A stretch of DNA of 64,000 nt from DTU032 sp964346175 (GTDB taxonomy: Bacteria > Bacillota > Clostridia > Saccharofermentanales > DTU023). Below the pieces are notes generated by a model that searched no databases, was not told where the DNA came from, and worked only from the letters and a program-made list of their open reading frames with translations. Within the stretch, counting starts at the first letter, position 1, and every line of letters begins with the position of its first letter. The DNA lies in NCBI GenBank assembly GCA_964346175.1, contig CAYFTG010000006.1, positions 1 to 64,000 of the forward strand, given 5' to 3'. Shown in pieces: positions 57,469 through 64,000 of the stretch. A program made the position numbers and the translations under genes.

Positions 57469-58491
57469 TTGAAAGCGATAACACAAGGCAGTTATAGAAA
57501 AATACTTTTAATCTTGACAATATCTCTTGTCGCCCTTTTTCTGATTTCTCTCGTGCTGGGGAGATATCCACTGGGATTATCAGAAATAGGGCGCTTGATT
57601 TTGAGCCGCTTTACGGATGTAGAGGTCACCTGGACTGATTCTTCAGAGGCGATCTTCTTCAACGTGCGTCTGCCGCGCATCTGCTTGGCCGTACTGGTCG
57701 GTGCGGCTCTATCAGTAGCAGGAGCCTGCTACCAAGGTATGTTCCGTAACCCCTTGGTCAGCTCAGACATTGTCGGGGCCTCTTCCGGTGCTGCTTTTGG
57801 AGCGGCTTTGGGAATACTTCTAGGTGCCAGTGGAGCTTGGATATCGGCTTCTGCCTTCGTCTTCAGCGCACTGTCGGTAGCTCTTGTCTACATGATCAGT
57901 AAGCTGCTCCGCCAAAATCAAATTCTAGGCTTGGTGCTGGCAGGGATCATGGTCGGCTCGGTCTTTAATGCAGGTACCAGTTTTCTGAAAATAATAGCCG
58001 ATCCCAATGACCAATTACCGCAGATTACTTTCTGGCTCCTTGGTTCTTTGAACGGGAAGTCGATGACGGATTTGCTTTATGCAGCAATACTTATTGTCGC
58101 CGGCTTGCTGCCTTTATTGGGTTTGCGTTGGCGACTCAATCTACTGACCATGGATGAACGGGAAGCCCAATCTATGGGTGTGTCGGTTAAGCCAATGCGT
58201 TTAATTGTCATCGTCTGCGCGACCTTGCTAACAGCTACAAGCATCGCAGTCTCAGGTATGATCGGTTGGATTTCCTTGGTCATACCTCATTTTTCGCGTC
58301 TCCTGGTGGGCAGCAACTATAGGCGTCTCTTGCCGACATCGCTCTTGATGGGCTCTTGTTTTTTGCTCATTGTTGATAATATATCGCGCTTGGCCTATAC
58401 AGCGGAAATACCTCTGGGGATACTGACTTCACTAGTCGGAGCACCCTTTTATCTTTACTTGCTTCTCAGCCGCAGAAGCCGTTTGCAGTAG
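57469..58491 (+). CDS. FecCD-family ABC-importer permease
   Basis: A 340-residue permease with about ten membrane helices. Family signatures are R-L-P-R-I-C-L-A-V-L-V-G-A-A-L near residue 65, Q-G-M-F-R-N-P-L-V near 88, and G-x-I-G-W-I-S-L-V-I-P-H near 262, where the transporter's coupling helix lies. It starts at TTG 57469, 21 bases after the binding-protein stop, with only a weak ribosome site, so expression may rely on coupling. Two copies form the channel with the ATPase encoded next. Confidence 0.92.
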   Translation: MKAITQGSYRKILLILTISLVALFLISLVLGRYPLGLSEIGRLILSRFTDVEVTWTDSSEAIFFNVRLPRICLAVLVGAALSVAGACYQGMFRNPLVSSDIVGASSGAAFGAALGILLGASGAWISASAFVFSALSVALVYMISKLLRQNQILGLVLAGIMVGSVFNAGTSFLKIIADPNDQLPQITFWLLGSLNGKSMTDLLYAAILIVAGLLPLLGLRWRLNLLTMDEREAQSMGVSVKPMRLIVIVCATLLTATSIAVSGMIGWISLVIPHFSRLLVGSNYRRLLPTSLLMGSCFLLIVDNISRLAYTAEIPLGILTSLVGAPFYLYLLLSRRSRLQ

Positions 58492-58498
58492 GAGATCT

Positions 58499-59284
58499 AT
58501 GAGCTTAGTAGTAAAAAATCTACACTTTTCCTACGGTGATCACCAGGTCTTAAACGGTGTTTCTTTTTCTCTGCAAAAAGGCAGCCTGGTCAGCCTCCTT
58601 GGAGCCAACGGATCAGGAAAAAGTACTTTATTCTCCTGCATTCTGCAGTTCCTAACCTCCTATGAGGGTAGTATTGAGCTTGCAGGTGTGGATGTAGCGG
58701 CCTTAAGCACTAAGGAAAGAGCAGAGAAGATTGCTTATATCCCGCAGTCGCATATTCCTGTGTTTAACTTCAGCTGTTTAGAGGTAGTGCTGATGGCGAC
58801 TCAAACCAACGGATCTTTTTTTCACTTGCCGGGTGAAGAGGATGAAGAAGTGGCCCGTGCGGCGCTGAAACGTGTCGGACTGAATGGTTTTGAAGACCGT
58901 GGCTATTCACGGATTTCGGGCGGGGAGAGGCAGCTGGTTTTAATCGCGCGTGCCCTAACGCAAGGTTCGAGATTTCTCATTATGGACGAGCCGACTTCCA
59001 GTTTGGACTACGGTAATCAGATGCGTATTCTGTCGATGATTCGTGAACTGGCCAACGAGGGCTATACTATCTTCTTATCTACGCACCACCCGGATCAGGC
59101 CCTACTCTTTGCGGATGAGGTTATTCTTCTACATGATGGCAAGATAATGTCGCAAGGCAAAGCGATGGAGGTCCTGAACTCAGAGAATCTTTCCACAATT
59201 TATTCTTTGGAAATAGATTTAGTACCTCTGGCCGACGGCAATGTGTCTACTTGTATACCGAAAGAAGTATTAAGAGGACGTTAA
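58499..59284 (+). CDS. ABC-importer ATP-binding protein (FecE/BtuD type)
   Basis: A 261-residue ABC ATPase with Walker A G-A-N-G-S-G-K-S-T near residue 34, Q-loop I-P-Q-S, signature I-S-G-G-E-R-Q near 140, Walker B F-L-I-M-D-E-P-T and the switch His in S-T-H-H. It powers the permease encoded 7 bases upstream. It ends the importer operon; I see no terminator in the 64 bases before uvrA. Confidence 0.94.
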   Translation: MSLVVKNLHFSYGDHQVLNGVSFSLQKGSLVSLLGANGSGKSTLFSCILQFLTSYEGSIELAGVDVAALSTKERAEKIAYIPQSHIPVFNFSCLEVVLMATQTNGSFFHLPGEEDEEVARAALKRVGLNGFEDRGYSRISGGERQLVLIARALTQGSRFLIMDEPTSSLDYGNQMRILSMIRELANEGYTIFLSTHHPDQALLFADEVILLHDGKIMSQGKAMEVLNSENLSTIYSLEIDLVPLADGNVSTCIPKEVLRGR

Positions 59285-59348
59285 TATTTGTCACCTTTTA
59301 TTCTAAGTAGTTACGCAATTTTTCATACTGCTGTGCTAAACTCAAACC

Positions 59349-62258
59349 ATGAATTCTGATCTAACAATACGCGGAGCGCGTGAACATAATTTAAAGGACG
59401 TCTCCCTGACTTTACCTCGCAATCAACTGATCGTTTTTACTGGAATTTCAGGTTCCGGAAAGTCTTCACTGGCTTTTGATACGATCTATGCTGAAGGTCA
59501 GAGGCGTTACGTGGAGTCGCTGTCATCTTATGCTAGACAGTTTCTCGGTCAATCAAAGAAACCGGACGTTGACAGCATCGACGGCCTTTCACCGGCTATT
59601 GCCATTGACCAGAAGACGACCAGCAAGAACCCCCGTTCAACTGTAGGTACGGTGACGGAGATTTACGATTACCTGCGCTTGCTTTATGCCAGAGCGGGTA
59701 CACCGCACTGTCCGCAATGCGGGCGTACGATTGAGCGTCAAACTGTCGATCAAATTTTAGATATCGTCATGCAAGAAGCGGAGGGCACACGATTAAACAT
59801 CTTTGCGCCCGTCGTGCGTGATCGCAAAGGCGAGCACAAGAAAGTACTTGATTATTTGCGCGGCGAAGGCTTCGTCCGTGTGCGTATCAACGGTGTGACC
59901 TATGAGCTGGAAGAAGAGATCAATCTGCAAAGAACCCAGAAACATGTCATAGAGGTTGTCGTTGATCGTCTGATCTTGCGTGAGGACATTCGCAGCAGAT
60001 TGGCTGATTCGTTGGAAACTGCTCTCAGGCTTGCGGATGGTCTGGTTATGGTTCGTTTCGAACAGCGAAGTGATGAGGGTGAGTTGGACTGGCGTGAGCA
60101 GCTTTTTTCACAAAATTTTTCCTGTCCGGACTGCCAGATCAGCATCGGTGATATTTCGCCCGGGATGTTCAGTTTTAATAATCCTTACGGTGCCTGTCCT
60201 GAATGTACAGGTTTGGGTATACATACGCATATTGATCCCGAGTTGATTCTTGCAGATCCGAAGCTGTCGCTCGAAGAAGGAGCGATCTCTGCAATAGGTT
60301 TTAACTTCAAGGATAATAACAGCTGGGCGCGAGCACACCTCAATGCATTGGCGGAGAAGTACAAATTTTCACTGAAAACGCCGTGGAAAGATTTACCGCA
60401 GAAAATTAAGGATATCGTTATGTTTGGCGGTGACAACACCAAGATTACCGTCGATACCAGCATGACGCGTTATGACCGTGGCGAGCCTTATCATACTAAA
60501 TGGAGCGGCGTCGTCTCAGTTTTAGAGCGTCGTTATAAAGATAGCAATTCAGGTGATATACGAGACTATTATGATCAATATCTAGCTTATACGGAATGTT
60601 CAGCGTGCCAGGGCGGTCGTCTCAGGCCGGAAAGTTTGGCTGTGACAGTCGGGGGTCTGAACATAAAGGGTCTGACCGATTTGTCGGTTAGCGAAGCGCA
60701 TAGCTTCCTGCAACAGGTGGAGTTCCCTGATCAGGCTAAGGCAGAGATCGCCGAGCCCGTACTCAGGGAGATTAAAGCGCGCTTGCAATTTATGCTCGAT
60801 GTCGGCTTGGACTATCTGACTTTGTCACGTGCTTCGGCAAGTCTATCCGGCGGCGAAGCACAACGTATTCGCTTGGCCACCCAGATCGGGTCCGGTTTGA
60901 CCGGTGTCCTCTATGTTCTTGACGAACCCTCCATCGGTCTGCACCAGCGCGACAACGCCAGGCTCCTACGTACGCTGAAGAACTTGCGTGACTTAGGTAA
61001 TACTGTCATTGTGGTAGAGCATGACGAAGAAACAATTTGGGAAGCCGATACGGTTGTAGATATCGGTCCCGGGGCAGGTGAGTACGGTGGCCATATAGTG
61101 TCTTGCGGGCGACCGGAAGATATCGCCAAAGATGAAAATTCTATAACCGGGCAATATCTCTCAGGCAAGAAAACCATAGCTATTCCCTTGGAACGCAGAC
61201 CTCAGGAGCAGGGTTTTTTGAAAATTTACGGAGCAGCGGAGAACAACCTCAAAGATATTGACGTCTCAATCCCGCTGGGGAACTTGGTCTGTATAACAGG
61301 CGTTTCCGGATCCGGAAAGAGTTCCTTGGCAAACGAGGTTTTGCTGAAAAAGTTGGAGCACGATTTACAGGGTTCCCGCCGCCGGAGAGGGAAGTTTGAC
61401 CGCATCGAGGGCATTGAGCAGTTGGATAAAGTAATTTCCATCGATCAGTCTCCTATTGGGCGTACACCGCGCTCAAACCCTGCTACTTACACGGGCACCT
61501 TCGACATGGTGAGAAAACTTTTTGCCGAGACGCCTGAGGCTAAGGCGCGTGGCTATAAGCCCGGCCGCTTTAGCTTTAATGTCAAAGGCGGTCGCTGTGA
61601 GGCCTGTAAAGGTGACGGCGTCAACCGCATTGAGATGCATTTTCTACCTGACGTTTATGTGACCTGCGAAGTCTGTGATGGCCTGCGCTATAACCGCGAG
61701 ACCCTGGAAGTACGTTATAAAGGGAAAAACATTAGCGACGTATTAGACTTAACAGTGAAAGAAGGCTTAGAGTTTTTCCAAAACATACCGAGCATAGCGC
61801 GAAAGTTACAGACACTGCTTGATGTCGGCTTGGGCTACATCCGGCTGGGACAGTCGTCGACGCAGTTGTCCGGAGGAGAAGCGCAGCGGATCAAACTAGC
61901 AACAGAGTTGTCCAAACGTGATACCGGAAAGACTTTCTATATACTGGATGAACCCACCACCGGCCTGCATGCAGCTGACGTGCACAACTTGATCGACGTC
62001 TTGCATCGACTTGTCGAGTCCGGCAATACCGTCCTAATTATCGAGCACAACCTCGATATAATTAAAACAGCTGACTACATTATCGATCTGGGGCCTGAGG
62101 GCGGAGAAAATGGTGGCTATTTGGTAGCAGCAGGCACGCCGGAAGAAATCGCTGAGAACAATGATTCCTATACCGGCCTTTACCTTGCACAAATCTTGAA
62201 ACGGGTGTATCCTACAGTTTCCCAGGAAAACATCGTAACAAACGTGGTCAGATCTTGA
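59349..62258 (+). CDS. uvrA: excinuclease ABC subunit A
   Basis: A 969-residue UvrA, slightly longer than usual. Two ABC modules are present: Walker A G-I-S-G-S-G-K-S-S near residue 32 and G-V-S-G-S-G-K-S-S near 650, with signatures L-S-G-G-E-A-Q-R-I in both halves. Zinc modules include C-P-Q-C-G-R, C-P-D-C...C-P-E-C, and C-E-A-C-K-G...C-E-V-C-D-G. It detects bulky DNA damage and loads UvrB in nucleotide excision repair. The ATG has no good ribosome site. I looked for a LexA box upstream and saw none. Confidence 0.97.
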   Translation: MNSDLTIRGAREHNLKDVSLTLPRNQLIVFTGISGSGKSSLAFDTIYAEGQRRYVESLSSYARQFLGQSKKPDVDSIDGLSPAIAIDQKTTSKNPRSTVGTVTEIYDYLRLLYARAGTPHCPQCGRTIERQTVDQILDIVMQEAEGTRLNIFAPVVRDRKGEHKKVLDYLRGEGFVRVRINGVTYELEEEINLQRTQKHVIEVVVDRLILREDIRSRLADSLETALRLADGLVMVRFEQRSDEGELDWREQLFSQNFSCPDCQISIGDISPGMFSFNNPYGACPECTGLGIHTHIDPELILADPKLSLEEGAISAIGFNFKDNNSWARAHLNALAEKYKFSLKTPWKDLPQKIKDIVMFGGDNTKITVDTSMTRYDRGEPYHTKWSGVVSVLERRYKDSNSGDIRDYYDQYLAYTECSACQGGRLRPESLAVTVGGLNIKGLTDLSVSEAHSFLQQVEFPDQAKAEIAEPVLREIKARLQFMLDVGLDYLTLSRASASLSGGEAQRIRLATQIGSGLTGVLYVLDEPSIGLHQRDNARLLRTLKNLRDLGNTVIVVEHDEETIWEADTVVDIGPGAGEYGGHIVSCGRPEDIAKDENSITGQYLSGKKTIAIPLERRPQEQGFLKIYGAAENNLKDIDVSIPLGNLVCITGVSGSGKSSLANEVLLKKLEHDLQGSRRRRGKFDRIEGIEQLDKVISIDQSPIGRTPRSNPATYTGTFDMVRKLFAETPEAKARGYKPGRFSFNVKGGRCEACKGDGVNRIEMHFLPDVYVTCEVCDGLRYNRETLEVRYKGKNISDVLDLTVKEGLEFFQNIPSIARKLQTLLDVGLGYIRLGQSSTQLSGGEAQRIKLATELSKRDTGKTFYILDEPTTGLHAADVHNLIDVLHRLVESGNTVLIIEHNLDIIKTADYIIDLGPEGGENGGYLVAAGTPEEIAENNDSYTGLYLAQILKRVYPTVSQENIVTNVVRS

Positions 62259-62283
62259 GCAAAGAAGCTTGATCACATACTAT
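62255..62283 (+). promoter_or_regulatory. promoter of the ClpE-type gene
   Basis: TTGAGC at 62255-62260, overlapping the uvrA stop, a 17-base spacer and TACTAT at 62278-62283. No CtsR-type repeat was seen. Confidence 0.55.
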
Positions 62284-62308
62284 ATATTTAAGGAATAGAA
62301 CAACGGAT

Positions 62309-64000
62309 ATGCAAATGAGTAAATGTTCAATATGTAAAACCAACGAAGCAGTTGTTTATGCTAACAAAATGTTCGACGGTGAGAACCGTATTGAAGGAGT
62401 CTGCCTGAAATGCGCCTACGAGCAAAATTTCGGAGGCATGGCAGAGTTATTCGAACGTGTTGGCGTGAATGAAGAAAATGTTGATGAAATAACTTCTCGC
62501 ATGAATCAGATGATGGAGCAATTTTCCGGTCAGAGGCCGGAAGAAGTTCTTGGCATGCTGATGAAGGGAGAATTCCCCGGTATTAATGACTCTGAGTGGT
62601 CGGATATAGAAGAGGACACTGCTTTAGAAGACAGTGAAGACGAAGAAAATGATGCGTCAGAAGTCGAGAGAACGCAACGTAGGGGTGGTTACGCAGACGC
62701 TTTGTTGAGAGCTAACTCTTCGTCTGGAGAACTTGTTCCGGCAAATATTGGAGGTTCTGAGGACAGAGGCTCCAGAAGACACCGTAAACCGCGTCGTAAA
62801 TTTTTGGAGCAGTTTAGCACGAATCTTTCTGAAAAAGCAGCTAAGGGCGAGATTGACCGCATTATAGGGCGTGATGAGGAGCTGAATCATGTGATCCAGA
62901 TTCTCAACCGCCGCACTAAGAATAACCCGGCCTTGATCGGTGAACCCGGCGTAGGTAAGACCGCTATTGCAGAAGGCCTAGCTGTCAGGATTCATGAAGG
63001 TAGGGTTCCGGCGAAGTTGTTGGATCAGGAAATGTTCTTACTCGATATGACCGCTATGGTGGCGGGGACCCAGTTCCGTGGTCAATTTGAAAGCCGCATG
63101 AAAGGGGTCGTCGATGACTGCCGTCGTTCCGGTAATGTTATTTTGGTCATTGACGAGCTACACAATATTATGGGTGCGGGCGATGCTGAAGGCGCAATGA
63201 ACGCCGGCAATATTCTCAAACCTGCCTTGGCAAAGGGCGAAATCCGCGTTATCGGCTCCACGACCTTAGATGAATATCGCCGCCATATTGAGAAAGATTC
63301 TGCTCTGGAGCGTCGTTTCCAGAAAGTTATGGTTAATGAACCTAGTAAAGAAGATACCTTTGATATCCTCATGGGCGTCAAAGACTACTATGAAGAACAT
63401 CACCATGTTTTCTACCCTGCTCCGGTAGTAAAAGAAGCAGTGCGACTTTCTTCGCGCTACATCACAGAGCGTTTCCTGCCTGACAAGGCGATCGACCTCT
63501 TGGACGAAGCTGGTTCGTGTGCGAACCTAGCCTGTGAATGCCTTGTAGAGATCAAACAGCTGGATAATAAAATTGAGAACTTACAATTGGCCCAGGAAGA
63601 TGTAGAGAGAGCGATTGATGAAGCTGCTCCCACACAGGATCAGGATAAACTCTATGCCAGGCGTATGGAGATTGAATCCGAATTGAGGCGTCTGAGTGCC
63701 GAGCGGGAAGACTTGGCACGAGACTGTCATCCGGTTGAGATTGAAAGTCAGAATATCGCTGAAGTTGTTGAGATGTGGACCGGCATTCCGGTTGTACGTA
63801 TGACCGAAGAGGAAACCACACGACTGATTCATCTTGAAGAAAGATTGCATGAGCGTGTCGTGGGACAAAACGAAGCGGTCAACGCATTGTCACGAGCTAT
63901 CAGACGACATAGAGCGGGCTTTAGCCAAGAAAACAAACCGGCCACCTTCCTCTTCGTCGGACCGACAGGAGTAGGTAAGACTGAACTGGTCAAGGCTTTG
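62309..64000 (+). CDS. clpE: ClpE-type AAA+ unfoldase with N-terminal zinc finger (partial, runs off the end)
   Basis: The first 564 codons of an open frame that leaves the window. Residues 1-45 hold a zinc finger, C-S-I-C and C-L-K-C, in place of the Clp-N repeats of ClpC. An acidic linker with predicted disorder follows (about 95-170). The first AAA+ module has Walker A G-E-P-G-V-G-K-T near 215 and Walker B V-I-D-E-L-H-N. Next is a coiled segment, and the second module begins with G-P-T-G-V-G-K-T. This arrangement is ClpE-like: an unfoldase that feeds ClpP and helps clear damaged protein. ATG 62309 is the first good start; ATG 62315 is possible. Confidence 0.87.
   Translation, partial: MQMSKCSICKTNEAVVYANKMFDGENRIEGVCLKCAYEQNFGGMAELFERVGVNEENVDEITSRMNQMMEQFSGQRPEEVLGMLMKGEFPGINDSEWSDIEEDTALEDSEDEENDASEVERTQRRGGYADALLRANSSSGELVPANIGGSEDRGSRRHRKPRRKFLEQFSTNLSEKAAKGEIDRIIGRDEELNHVIQILNRRTKNNPALIGEPGVGKTAIAEGLAVRIHEGRVPAKLLDQEMFLLDMTAMVAGTQFRGQFESRMKGVVDDCRRSGNVILVIDELHNIMGAGDAEGAMNAGNILKPALAKGEIRVIGSTTLDEYRRHIEKDSALERRFQKVMVNEPSKEDTFDILMGVKDYYEEHHHVFYPAPVVKEAVRLSSRYITERFLPDKAIDLLDEAGSCANLACECLVEIKQLDNKIENLQLAQEDVERAIDEAAPTQDQDKLYARRMEIESELRRLSAEREDLARDCHPVEIESQNIAEVVEMWTGIPVVRMTEEETTRLIHLEERLHERVVGQNEAVNALSRAIRRHRAGFSQENKPATFLFVGPTGVGKTELVKAL

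Noticed and set aside
59285..59348. LexA box upstream of uvrA
   Set aside because: No GAAC-N4-GTTC-like sequence, even with one mismatch, was found in the spacer.
1..64000. CRISPR arrays, insertion sequences, prophage or attachment sites
   Set aside because: I saw no regularly spaced repeats, transposase, integrase or phage structural gene on either strand; all longer frames are accounted for by the genes listed.

Overview
The window looks like chromosomal core DNA from a Gram-positive anaerobe of the class Clostridia; the genus is not resolvable by eye. Support for this: RNase J, an LCP cell-wall ligase, EngB, a PerR/rubredoxin/rubrerythrin peroxide cluster, the divergent clostridial form of IspF, DUF5702/TadE-like membrane proteins, a ClpE-type ATPase, strong AGGAGG ribosome sites, and starts at GTG, TTG and ATT. 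I saw no insertion sequence, prophage, CRISPR array or rRNA operon. Base composition looks even apart from AT-rich intergenic spacers.

Layout. 1-3.6 kb: end of a probable ileS, then queT (queuosine precursor uptake), an RsmC-like methyltransferase, ispF, and an SOS-type dinB unit with a small partner gene. 3.6-5.5 kb: a reverse-strand DUF2207 membrane protein. 5.6-10.4 kb: rpsU, recJ and relA/spoT, converging with RNase J (10.4-12.1 kb, reverse). 12.4-16.6 kb: rpsT, then LCP-ruvC-ruvA-ruvB-queH. 16.6-21.4 kb, reverse: rqcH, then two tandem PRPP-synthetase-like genes. 21.5-25.6 kb: engB, comEC, holA. 25.6-30.2 kb: radC, mreC, mreD, mrdA (cell elongation). 30.4-31.5 kb: a methylglyoxal-synthase-like protein and a metallo-beta-lactamase-fold hydrolase. 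31.6-34.4 kb: three secreted or membrane proteins resembling minor pseudopilins. 34.4-39.3 kb: secA and tkt. 39.4-42.8 kb: tRNA-Thr, ferritin and a membrane-anchored YhaN/SMC-like protein. 42.8-45.1 kb: tdh-kbl (threonine to glycine plus acetyl-CoA). 45.2-47.3 kb, reverse: a PerR peroxide-defence operon. 48-52.6 kb: tRNA-Lys, a CNNM/CorC transporter with a structured leader, and a Ca2+ P-type ATPase. 52.6-54.9 kb: infC-rpmI-rplT behind an attenuator, then a SpoU methyltransferase. 54.9-55.9 kb: a decayed ABC-permease-like gene. 56-59.3 kb: tRNA-Glu and an iron/cobalamin-type ABC importer preceded by an 11-codon leader ORF. 59.3-64 kb: uvrA and the start of a ClpE-type ATPase.

How the genes work together. 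DNA repair is well represented (dinB, recJ, ruvABC, radC, uvrA). So is translation (rpsU, rpsT, infC-rpmI-rplT, rqcH, three tRNAs, rRNA methyltransferases). Envelope growth is covered by the LCP protein, mreCD-mrdA and secA. The oxidative-stress genes (PerR operon, ferritin) and metal transporters fit an anaerobe exposed to occasional oxygen.

The least ordinary signals are three long, intact proteins whose family active sites appear to be lost: the second PRPP-synthetase paralogue, the methylglyoxal-synthase-like protein and the YhaN-like protein. Others are a ferredoxin-rubrerythrin in-frame fusion that keeps a strong internal start, a three-way-junction RNA leader before the CNNM transporter, and an orphan pseudopilin-like trio.
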